64,000 nt of DNA, taken from Microbotryum silenes-acaulis. Taxonomy: Eukaryota > Basidiomycota > Microbotryomycetes > Microbotryales > Microbotryaceae. Under the pieces are notes generated by a model. That model was not told where the DNA came from. It worked only from the letters and a program-made list of their open reading frames with translations, and did no database searches. This document shows, piece after piece, positions 21,157-31,980 of this stretch (the first letter of the stretch is position 1; every line of letters begins with the position of its first letter). The translations under genes and the position numbers were made by a program. The DNA lies in the NCBI GenBank assembly GCA_003665825.1, contig QPFY01000011.1, forward strand, positions 62,001-126,000, in the 5' to 3' direction.

Positions 21157-24054
21157 TTAGTTGATGTCATAGCTCCGTTCGGCTCGGGGTGCTCGAGTCC
21201 AACTACGACGCTGACGAGATGAACAAGACGAACGAGATGACGAGCGTTGCGCATTGCAGATGAAACTGAGGGAAAGTGCGTACAAAATATAAAGCAAGAA
21301 TAAAAGAGACGACCAACAGAGACGACCAATAGAGACGTCGGAAAGAGGATGAGACAAAGGATTCACACTCGGAGTTTGAGATACGATCTTCCCCAATCAA
21401 CGAAGCAAAGATGACCATTGTTGGGCCGAACCAGTACGTTGCCGGCGCTGACATCATTATGGATAATGCCGAGTTCCCCGAAAGCCGCCTCGATCTCCCT
21501 GCACCTCGAGTAGAAAATGGAAAGAAGAGCCAAGAGGTCAGGAATCCGCGCAGCCTCTTGACCGGCTTGCACACGGCTGGATCAGTGCGCTGCCCTGCAG
21601 GAACTTACCACAATCGGCCCGGCGATCCGTAGAAGTCGAGCTCGTTCATCGTTGTTCCCACATTCTCAAAAACCATGGCGTATCCGTTGCCATTAGTCCT
21701 TCGGTACGTGCCGTGATATTGCGGCAGATATTTTTGGAGATGGTCGGGAAGGTGGGGGAAGACGTGCTGGTAGAACAGCGTCTCGCGGATGACCGAGCCA
21801 ACGTAATTACACGTCACGAGCTTGAGAAAGTACCTCGTATTCGGAGCAGGGTGGTCAACAAGGGGCACCTCGGCTTTGGCCGATGAGGACAAAGGTCGGT
21901 TGACTCGCACCACGTTCGCAAGCCACCCGCCGGCAGTACTTCCCGTCCCGACCTCCTTCTCCAGGCGAAGATGCGCAGTGGGCTCGAACGATTCAAGAGT
22001 TCGAGAGGGATTCGATCGTTCTCGAGTTCTTCCCGGGGGTTTTCGGACAGCCACCGCAAAACAACATCGGACAAATGGAGGCCCCTGATAAAATCGCTCG
22101 CTGGGGAAGATTTCGACGACAGACGGGACGGAAGGGGCGAGTCGGAAGGAACCGAAGAGACGATATCAAAGCCGATCTCAACCAGATCCACGCGGCTCGT
22201 GCCCGTGTACGACTGCGCAAGAGCATGAAGTGAACGATCGTTTTGGTGAGCTGGGCTACAGGGCTAGGACAGGAGCAGCAGGGCAGAGCACGTGACGCAC
22301 CATCATAGACCAGTGCGCGTTCGACAAGCTGGCCTTGATCACGAACCCACAATCTTCAACGATGGTGATCGATTTCGACGGGAGGCGCGAGCCGGAGAGC
22401 GGCGAGGTCGTAGGACTCCAATCCGTCGATGCAGGAGGGGACGAGAAGACGCGAGTCACAGGCGTCAATGGGTCGGATGAGAGATCGGATTGCAACTCCG
22501 CGAAGACGGGCGGGGTGATGGGTCGATTCGAATCCTTGGCTTGGGCTAGCGGTGGTTGGCCTGCCAGTCGCCCCGCAGAACGAGCACCGGTGGCGTCGGC
22601 CGAAGTCTTCTGGGCTTTTGGGACCCGCGGGGAGGGATCATAGTCAGGGTCCGAGTCCGGCTTGGAGCGAGGTCGAGGCCAATTCGGAGGTTGGCGCCGG
22701 GCATCGAGCAGTGTATCGACGACGGCTTGGTCCGGCTTGGGGACTTCGTTCACGGCTGTGAAAGCCAGGGCGATGAAGGACACGATGAGTGACCGTCGTG
22801 GAAGATCGGTGCCAAGTGTTTCGGCAGCTTCTGGGTTCAAGGTCGTCGGAGAGGGCTCCACCCATCGTGCCAGCTCTTGTAAAATCAAGCTGTAACTGGC
22901 CTTGGGGGTAGGTGCTGGTGAGTAAGCGGTCGCAGCCGACATTGAGGCCGACGACGCTGAGGTCGACGATACGAGATCCCTTGCCGTTGCAGCGTGCGTT
23001 GACTGGTGCTGGACTGTGGGTGAGCGGCGAATGGCCAAACCAAGGCCGCATGATCGCATGCATCAGTGGGGCCCGGAAGGTTCGACAGGTGTTGGTGAGT
23101 TCAAAGATGCGGCGTACCCAGTTCACCGATCTGGAAGAACGGAACCGACACCAACAAGAAGAATCGACTCTCGCTGGAGACGCATCAGATAATGGCCTTC
23201 ACGAGCATGAAAAATGGGAGATGAGTAAACACAGAGCCCCAATATTCGAGGCCGGATCGAGAAAGCGTATGTCCAATCCTACAAGACGCATGCCTCACCT
23301 TGGTTGCCACAGCATCTGCACCCTTCGACTTTTCTTCCTCCAGATCCTGAAGCAGCACTGGGTCCTCGTGATCGAGTATGGGAATATGCGAGAGGGCGCC
23401 GTCCTGGCGTACCTTGGCCAGGCTATGATGGACAAGGTCCGGCTTATAGTCGATCGAGATAGTTGAAACGACGTTGCCGGCTCCACGTTGAATGTAGACC
23501 ACAGCATCGCCCTGCGTGCGGAGAGCACGTTCAGGGTTGGCCAACCGAACCGAGTACCTGGGTCTCGTCGCGGAGGTCGATGCGGAAGCGGAAGAAGCTC
23601 CGACGGCCTCGGTGATCGCGGCATAACGGTTGAGCAGCGCCGCCGTTGCAGATCATAGACCGCTAGCGAAGAGGTCTGTAAACGAGACTTTGACGTCGTC
23701 CTCGCTCTTCCGAGCCATCTCGCTGCGAGGAGCATTGCTGATGGCGTCTAGCTCCTCGCGGAACAGGTCCAGCAATGAGGGGTGTTGCTCGAGTATATCG
23801 AAAAAAGAGCTGAGAACCCTGACGCCAGGTGACGCGGGTGTGTCCCATTTCAATCCTCCCAGCCGGGCGACGCAATCGTAGGCGGTCGTCCCAGCATCGG
23901 CTTGAACGCGCGAGGCAGTTGAGTGACACGCTCCATCGTGGTCCGGTGGCGGGAAAAACCAGCTGGATGGAGCACAAGTAGCGAGGAGTCGGGTGAGCGT
24001 TGGTCGCCAAGAGTTGGTGGAAAGAATCGGCGTCGCTTCGTTGGAAGAAGCCAT
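21157..24054 (-). pseudogene. Protein-kinase-like gene, probably broken
   Basis: The C-terminal exons show kinase features. Glycine-rich loop GTGSTAGGWLANVV, a VAIK-type lysine in RYFLKLV, a helix-C-like RETLFYQHVFP and hinge MVFENVG lie at about 21650-21960. An exon at about 21570-21360 has the catalytic loop GIIHNDVSAGNVLV and DWG in place of DFG. The loop resembles fungal FunK1 or aminoglycoside/choline-kinase-like proteins more than classical kinases. Upstream, a Ser/Pro-rich region (22256-23059), VDLSVVGLNVG (near 22960), ISIDYKPDLVHHSL (23440) and an N-terminal exon starting at ATG 24054 (WRPTLTRLLATCAPSSWFF) may belong to the same gene. I could not join 22191-21980 to the kinase exon without a frameshift, and the C-lobe after DWG is nearly absent. 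A truncated kinase or pseudogene is most likely. Confidence 0.5.
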
Positions 24055-24996
24055 ACAGAGCGAGACGCTGGAGGTGATGAGGCCCCAAGTGGACTGCAGC
24101 AGGTGACGAGGACCCCGGCGGGCGCAGCGCACTACACGCGAGTGAGTACCTCGCGCTACCAGAAGTGGGCGCGTGGTCGCTCGTCGAGCGTCTCGTGTCG
24201 GCCAAGTAATACGACGAGCAGTCTCCGACTGAACGACGCGACGTTTGTGCCGATCTCTGTTCATGAATATGAATAATGATTATATGATAAATGGCTTGGT
24301 TTGGGCTTGGGGGCGAATTTCACCACGACACGGCCCCGCGAAGAAACCGGCGGGGCAGCGCAAGCAAAGGGAGGCAAATCGGGGAGGCGGGTGGGAAAGC
24401 AAAAATTTCTGAAGTTTCGAGCGCGATGTTGCGAGCGAGAATATTAGCAAGAGGGAGTGATTCACACCGCACTCGCCTTTCGACTCGCTCGGCGCTCCCG
24501 TTGGTCGCCTTTGGCAACCGGCCTCGCAGGGCCATGCAGGGCCTCGCCTGGCCTCGCTCGCGCTCGCTCGCCTCCGCCAACGCGCGTATTCGTGTTCTTC
24601 TCTTTCCCTCCCAAACCCCTTTGCCTTCCGCCCGTCACCTTTCGCCGGCGTTCACGCGTCAACGCTTCACGCTGCCTCCCTACCCACTGCACGATGTCCG
24701 ATTCCCGCGAAGGAGAACCCGACTCGCTCTCGCCGCGCGCGTCGCTTCGTCCGACGACGATCCGGCCGAGCGTTCGAACCACCCCACCGGACATAGCGGC
24801 CCCAAGGCGACCTCCTGTGGCCGTAACGCCTTGGAGACCTTCCGTATCAACAAGGGCGACGTAGGGATCCGTCTGAGTGCACAAAGTCGCTCAAACCCGC
24901 ACGCGGCACTCGGCGTTCGCAACCGCATCCGTGAGGCGCTCACCACCACTCTATCCGGTCACGCATCACAGGCCGAGCCGGTCGAGCTTGCGAAGC

Positions 24997-25338
24997 TTCG
25001 TGTCTCCCCTCTGAACACTCGCGACGCATCGAACAAAGCGACCACATGCAATGCGCTAGACAGTGGCGTTGTTGACTTCGTTTGCGATGTTCTGGCCACA
25101 CGTTATTCAGCGTCCACAGCTTAACGACTTTGAACCCCTCGTCGCTTTCGTTGGGCTGTACACGCACAATGATGTGTGGCCAGAACATCGAGATGCGAGC
25201 TTTGAGGTTTAAAGGACCAATTCGGGTCGTTGCCTAGGCACGACCCGCGAACGAAGTCAACAGCGCCACTGACTTGAGCTTTGCATGTGATCGCTGGCTT
25301 TGGTGGATGCGTCCCGAGTGTTCAGAGGAGAGACACGA
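24997..25338. repeat. Fold-back repeat, about 100-bp arms
   Basis: Arm 24997-25101 (TCGTGTCTCCCCTCTGAACACTCG ... GATGTTCTGGCCACAC, about 105 bases) is repeated in inverted orientation at 25174-25189 plus 25249-25338. A 59-base insertion (25190-25248) splits the second arm. The insertion contains a near-perfect palindrome (GGGTCGTTGCCTAGGCACGACCC). The mismatches are scattered. It is non-coding and looks like a fold-back or MITE-type element; a hairpin transcript is possible. Confidence 0.65.
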
Positions 25339-25577
25339 GGCATCGTACCGACTCCCGAAGCCGTTTCGGAAGACGGTAGCACGCGGTTCAAAAGACAATC
25401 TCACCGTCAGCCCACACCTGGCGAGAACAGAGTAAAGTAAGATTCCAAAGGAGCTGCTGACGACTCCAAAAAGCCCACGATCCGGACTTGTCTTTACCGA
25501 GGCCTCGTTTGAACATCATCCCATAAATATTCCGGCTCGAAAAAGTGCTGCATTGCATTCATTCCATTTGTGTCGCT

Positions 25578-27399
25578 CTACGGCAGATCATCCTTGATTG
25601 TCTCCCCATTCGCCAGCATCAATCGAGTGATCGTGTCGCACGCTTCGCCCCTCGTCAAATCCTCAATGATGAGCTGGCCCCCAACTGCCTCGCGACCCGG
25701 GACCCAGAAACTGTCAATAACTTTTTTACTTCCTTGCTTCTGTTGTCGTAGCAAGTCACGGATCAAATTGTGCTGCTCAGAGCTTGAGTCTTTGGTTCGC
25801 CAGCGAGTGTTGGGCTTTAGATAGAGCGATAAAATTGTGTCAACCCTCTCGATCAACGCGGCAAGGTCATCAGATTCGTGCAGCAATATCTTCGAGTGGG
25901 CTTTGTTCGTGTGCCCAAATGCGCGCCAACGCGGATGATCGGCCACTTCTGCGGGTACTTTCGAGACGACAATACTCGATACGCCGACGGACATGGCGAA
26001 TTTGTCTCGGCCGACGATGACCCAAGGGTTGTCACTGATCTGGTGAAGCAACGCCCGCGTTGGAGATTTAATAAACGACAACTTTTCGTGAGACGAAGAT
26101 CTTGACAACGATGTCGAAGTAGTCGAGGGTGAAAGACCGGAGGCCTGTTTGGTCCCAAGATCTGCTCAAGCCGCCACCAACTCTCCTCAGTGAGCATCTA
26201 GTTGACCCAGTCCAGGTTCACTTTTCTCGATATAAAGCAGGTGGTACAACCGACCCATGTGTAAGAGAGGGATTGAAGATTCGGATACTCCGGTAGGGTC
26301 GCTGCTGTATTGCTCAGTGACCCACAAGTCGCACAAATGCTCTTCGAGAGGTTTTGACTTTGAACCAGTTGGCGTACGTATCGGGCGAAAGTGGTCGAAG
26401 AGCCGAGCCAGAAAGTTCAATCCAACATTAGGAGACTGCATTTGCAGAGCGGAGTAACGCCATGGTAAGTTTTTAGCCAGCTTCCTCCGTTGAAATAGCT
26501 ACTCGCAAACCTTGTCAACAATCAATGCTTTCAGATTCGCTCGATTGATCTTTTCCAACTTTGAGCCGCGTCCGTGCCTCAAAATCTGCAATCAATTGTT
26601 ACCACTCAGTGGAGAAAGAAACGAAAGAAACATCTACTAAATTCAGAGTGCACTCACAGAGGGGGTACCAATAATCACTGAAGCCTCGAGCTCTGGTGTC
26701 TTGTGTTTCTCCAACACTTCTGGGAACTGCCCGTTCATAAAAAAAAGGGGGGGGTGGAGCTCAGTCGCTCTACTTTCGCCGACTTGCCTCGCCAAAAGCA
26801 CTCACAAGCTTGTGTTATAATGCAATTCGGACCGCACACGAAACATGTTCTTCTGATCCCACCACAATGAGGACCTGCCCCTTGACCTCGCTTAGATCGA
26901 AATAGTTCAACTTTGACGGGTCTGAAACCGCGTCTCCCGAAGCTCCTGAGCAAGGCGTACTGTCGGCCGAGTCACCAATCGCAGCGAGCGAACCGGAAGC
27001 GCATCCAGTGTATCCAGGGGGAGTCATGAGACCGCTTTTTGGTTCTTGTTCATCAGTTTTGCGTTCGTGACGCCATGAGAATAGAGTACGGATCTGTATA
27101 AGTGTGCGAGGCATAAGTCGGACGTGTGGGCCCACGAAAGTTGAAACGCAACGATCGCCGAACGCAAGACCGACGCCAACGCTACGAGTGCCGATGGCTC
27201 GGTGCGACTGATACATCGAGCGAACTTGAGAACGTGCTGACGGCATCAAACTCGAGCGTAGGCCAATTAGACTCATCACGCCAAGTGTTGGAGGAATCAT
27301 GATGCCCAACGTTGTGGTCAAAAGGGGAAAGAGTGCGAAGCTTGCAAACTGCCCGTTGAGTTCGGTGCTGCGAAACGGCGCGACCTGGCGCGACTGCAA
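25578..27399 (-). pseudogene. Decayed gene with DEAD-box-like motifs
   Basis: Minus-strand segments with plausible splice borders read, in order: a possible mitochondrial-type N-terminus rich in Arg/Ser (27399-26815); KGQVLIVVGSEEHV (like helicase motif Ia); an exon FPEVLEKHKTPELEASVIIG-TPS (26729-26662) with the TPG-like motif; and ILRHGRGSKLEKINRANLKALIVDK (26588-26510). There the position of the DEAD glutamate is Lys (VDK). Further exons at 26441-26187 and 26108-25578 (HQISDNPWVIVGRDKF, ESDDLAALIERVDTIL) do not show helicase C-terminal motifs that I recognise. No P-loop was found. Either a pseudogene of a mitochondrial DEAD-box protein or an unrelated gene. Confidence 0.3.
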
Positions 27400-28308
27400 G
27401 CGTCGCGCGGCTTTTGGTAGGCGAGTTGCGCGATGACATGCTGCAGCATCCGCTCACTCCGAGATGAGAGGGCGACCCAAACCCTTGTGCAGGAGCTACA
27501 CTTGAACATGTTTCAGTAGGCAATAGTAGATTGACATCTCGTCTCAAAGCACGAAGGGCAGAGAACTGGCTGGCGTGCGATCGCAAAACCGAGCCCAGCT
27601 CACCCCCACCCCCACATTCCCTACCTCCATCCACCCGAGCCCTCGTGCGACCGGAAAAAACGTCGGGCAAATGAATTGACAGCAACAAAAGAGAGACTTT
27701 TTCTTGCGGATTTATCACAACTTGAAAAACCCGCCTTCCGCCCGCTCTTTGTCCAAAGGGTCCTCAAGGCTCTTCTCCATCGATCGTGCTTGCCGGGCTC
27801 CTCGCCGCTGACGCGTCCATGGTCGAAGAGGCGATCGAGGCTCGGCGGTTCTAAATTCCCTCAATTGGCCAAGTCTCTTGTTCAGTGGCGGCTAGCAATG
27901 TTTGGTGGGTGTGTGTGCATCGGTAGCAGGTTTATCTAATTATGATGGAAAAGCTCCTTGTCCTTCCATGTAGGCACGATCTACGATGCTTCGAAAAAAG
28001 GTCAAAACAACCAACGATGAGATTCTTCGCGGCTAAGGCCCTTCAGCTTTAGCGGGAATGAACAGGGAAGAGAAGTGTGCAAGAGAGCGAGTTTCGTTTA
28101 TTTTACAGTGGTAAGTAAATGGGTACGGGCAGATTTCATGGTCCATGATGAAGAACAAGTAAAGAAGAGAAAGCGGAAGATGAGGCGAAGGGGAATTAAT
28201 TCGTGACCGCGCGTATGTAGTGAGCGAAGGCGTGAAAGCCTTCACCCCAAAGCATTAAACATTTTCTGAAGATACAAAGCGACCACACCCAAACAGAAAA
28301 CACCAGAC
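27400..28308. other. No gene recognised
   Basis: Upstream side of the decayed gene and 3' flank of the sugar transporter. The open frames here are short, with no motif or splice partner. The AT-rich part at 27930-28300 probably holds the transporter 3' UTR. Confidence 0.4.
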
Positions 28309-31300
28309 TCAAATCAGTGCCTCCACGATCATGTTTCCTCGCTCGTCGATCGCGACCTGCTTGTTCGCCTTAGACGCTCGAACAGGATGCGGCGCCGAGA
28401 AGATTGTTTCAAGTTCTTCGAGCGTGCGTCCTTGCGTTTCGACTCCGAGGAAAGACCATACGACTGCTTCGATACAACTGCAAAAAAGGGGGGGATGAGG
28501 AGGTGTCAGCCGAGAAACAAATATCGTCACCGCATTGTGTTGCTGCTACGCTGATCGAGCGAGACAGGCTCGCCAAAGCACCGAGTAGAAGACACATGTC
28601 GAATCACTCACTCCCACCCTGTCCATACAGTAAAACATAGAAACGATTAGCACGAGATATGAAACCATTGAACGAGTGATCGAGACAAAACCCCGGATCA
28701 GCGGGCCAACTAGGTCATCAAGCCCCTGTGTCTGCGTGCCGCTCGAATCCCGAGCTTCGCAGCGAGGTTCTCAACCACCGTTCGGAATCGTATCTCATCC
28801 CGTCATATCGAGAAGTACTTACCAACGAAGAACCAGATCAAGTTGTACTTGATGTTCTCAAGCGCGATCGGGATCGCGTATGTGTTGATGAAACTGACGC
28901 AGGAGACGAAGAAGGCGTAAGCAGCCCTGGTTGGAAGAGCCCAAATAACAAACTCAGTCAGTGCGATCAGCAGCCAAGTTCGTTTGTACAAGGCTTGTTC
29001 AGTTATCCGCGTATTGACGGAGACGCGGCAAACAAAGCGCGCATCCGAACGGCCCGAGTGCAAGCCGTGCTCGCCGCCCACGAATGCCTCCGAAGCTCGG
29101 CGAGCGAAGCAACGTCGCATCGAAGAAACTCTGCAAACGCCAGCACTCACATTCCCTTCGCCCTCGTGTTCGTCTGCAGACACTCGACGGGATACAGAGC
29201 TTGAAGTGGCGAGTAAGTGAACGAGTAGACAATGTTGAAGAGGAAAAAAGACGCGATCGCGACGCGGCCGATGTTGAGGTTGTGTGCGGTTGGGTCTTCG
29301 ATCGCCCACTGTGGGACATTTGTCACGTTAAAACATCAGCATCTTCAAACCCAGTGGACATCAGAGCGGGCCGGAATAGTTGGTGACCCACCAGATGTGT
29401 CGCCATGCCATTCATAGCGAGCCAGAACGCGCACGCCAAAGTTCCCCATACCAAAATCGGTCGTCGCCGAACTGAGTCCGCAAGCGAGACGCCGATCCCC
29501 GCTCCAATCGCCGACGTGATGGTGTTGACGAGGTTGAGGATGAATTGCATGACGTTCGAGTAGCCAACGTACGAGTAGATCTGGAAATTGAAGTACCCGA
29601 GACCGTTTCCCGAAAATTGTCCGGCGATGCTCATCAAGCCGACCATCAATGAACGCCACCTCGCATTCTTGGTCCGGAAGAGTTCGGAATAGTCCCACCA
29701 TCGTTTGTCCGACGCGTCGGTTCGGATGTCCTCAACCATCTCGGACCACTCAAGCTCGACGATCGCCGAAGCTGGATCACCGTTGCCGTGGTATTTGACG
29801 AGAAACGCGCGTGCTTCTTCGCCTCGACCTTGAGCAATCAACCAACGAGGCGACTCGGGGAGGAACATGACGGCGGCGATGACGACGCAGGCGGGGAAGC
29901 ATTGTGCGAGAACTGGAATGCGCCAAGCCCAATTCGAGTGAATGTACGACGTGCCGAGCGTTATGCCCGCGGCCGGTATGCTTCCTGCGAACCACCCACA
30001 GTTGTACGCTCCCGTCGCTCGTCCTCGCCACGATGGGGGTGCAATCTCGACGCAGTAACTTGGCGAAGCGGTCGTGGTGATTGCAATTCCGAAACCGAGA
30101 ATGAAGCGCCCGGCGATGAATTGCGCCTTGGCCTGCGAAGTCGTCGCGACGATCGACCCGAGTACGATGCCGACGCAGCCAACTTGCATCCCGATGCGAC
30201 GTCCAAAGTGATCCGCTATCGGTGCCGAGACCATCGATCCGAACATCTGTCCGATGGTGTAGATGGCGAAAATGATGCCCGTCGTCGATCCGACGAGGCC
30301 CGCGTTGAACTGGCGCTGATATGCCGCCATGTTATTGATGCTGGCCATGAGCGAGCCATCGAAGCCGTTCGCGGTGCTGCAAAGGAACGCGATGAAGCTG
30401 AAGGCGGTGGTGGCGCAAATCGAGCAAAGCGAAGAATATTGGAGATGAAAGGTGAGATATGATGCGCGTGTGTTCACAAAGTTTTCATCGAGTCGTAAAC
30501 GGAAGCGATAGAACAAAAGAGAGTGCATTGATGTGGCCGAAACCGAGGGCCGAAATTGAAACACGAAAGTCGAAAAAGCGACCAAAGCGCGCGCAAGATC
30601 AGCGACGACGCGCTCCTTTTCGGCTTGGCGCCTTGGCAACTAGGTGCTCAGACACCTAGTTAGTTACCTAGCTTGAGCGGAGTTGACTCACATTGCTGCA
30701 AATAGCGTCAACGAAGCTGTGTGACCAGGAAAAAAAGATGAATTCATGTTTGATGTTAGTACAAGCACGACCATGCGTGCGAGAACCTCTTGCTTCTGTC
30801 ATCTCCTTCGGCGTCTTTGATGCCTTGACGTTCCTCTCCTCGGGCGGCCCTTGAAGACAGGGGGGGGTCTCCACCCCCACGTGGCGGCTCGAGCGACGGT
30901 TTGGTGGCCGACGATTCACGACTTGGGGACGGGAAGAGGAGAGGTGTTGTCGCAGGGACCGGAAGTCGGAGAAAGCGCGAAAAAGTGACACCAAAGCTCG
31001 AGCAAAGAGAACTGCCCACAAACATATTCTAAGCTCACCTCTAGACCTGATGTCCATCTTGCCCGAAGCGTGCACCGCCGCGGTTAACGCGGCCGAGCGC
31101 ACCTCCTGGACGGGCGCTGCGCCGGCATTGTCGAGCTTGATGCTCTCAGCGCGACGCTGGCGCAACGGGTTGAGATGCGCTTGCGACGACGACGACTCGC
31201 TGCCATGCGTCGCCTGTTTCTCGAGATCAGCTATGGTCGAGGTCGTTTGGGTGCTCGTCTGGTCCGGGTCGATCGCATCGAGAGTGGTGGGGTCGGACAT
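28309..31300 (-). CDS. MFS sugar transporter (sugar porter family)
   Basis: Proton-coupled or facilitative hexose uptake across the plasma membrane, 12 predicted spans. Seven exons (31300-31039, 30716-30692, 30397-29392, 29308-29151, 28926-28823, 28618-28612, 28477-28309) close exactly to 576 residues. Hallmarks are GRRIGMQVG after span 2, GRFILGFG, PESPRWLIAQGR before the central loop, and VETQGRTLEELE after span 12. The N-terminus is a cytosolic Ser/Thr/Gln-rich stretch from ATG 31300. Exon 2 has only 25 bases and exon 6 only 7 (GGTGGGA). Without exon 6 the product would lose the FVGWDCIEAVVW join, which matches the family well. Substrate not predictable; it resembles lactose/hexose-type basidiomycete permeases. 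The flanking genes give no catabolic cluster. Confidence 0.92.
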
Positions 31301-31980
31301 GGTGGTCGAGCGAAGTGGTCGTTGTGCTGGGTCGTTTAGTCGCACGCGTCGACTCGACTCGGTTCGGCTTTCGGAGCAACAAGGAAAATCGAGGATGACC
31401 TGCTTGCTGGATGAGAGAATTCGAGGTGCGAGGGTAGGAAGCGAGCGACTGACGTTCGGAGATGATACAGAGAGAAAGCGAGTCCGAGATGCGTAAAAGG
31501 AAAGTGAAAGAGCGAAACTACAAGTGCGATCGACGTTGAAGAATAAAGTGGACGACGCTTCACAACCCAAAGCACTAGACGACTCTAAGCCCGCCGCTGG
31601 CCGATGTGCGCTGGCCGACGTCGCCGGGCCGAGTCGGAAGCTCTCTTCGCTCCCTCCTACCCGATCGAGGCGCTCCTAACGGCGATGAGGCCGAACTTGC
31701 AACTCAGGAGCCCAAGGCGCTTTCTCCCACGGATGCTCATCACCGAACGCGGCATGACCAATAACTTGACCGATCGCCGCTTTTTCGACGAAAAGGGCCG
31801 CCGTGTACTACTACCTACTTCGAGGAGAGGGGAGTCGGGGAGAAAACGCGCAAAGCGCGGCGAGCCTCGGCGACTCTGATCTCCTTAGCCGGGACCGGCT
31901 GAAGGAGATGTCAAAGTACGATTGAATTCAGTTTGCAAGTTTGTGTATTGCAATGCTGTCATCACCAACCATTCCTCTCT
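31301..31980. other. Shared intergenic region
   Basis: Promoter side of the sugar transporter (upstream of ATG 31300) and 3' side of the GlnRS gene, which is also on the minus strand. No further gene supported; the short frames lack motifs. Confidence 0.5.

Noticed and set aside
29788..30462. Long + strand open frame opposite the sugar transporter
   Set aside because: Arg/Asp-rich translation typical of the reverse complement of a GC-rich gene; no family features.
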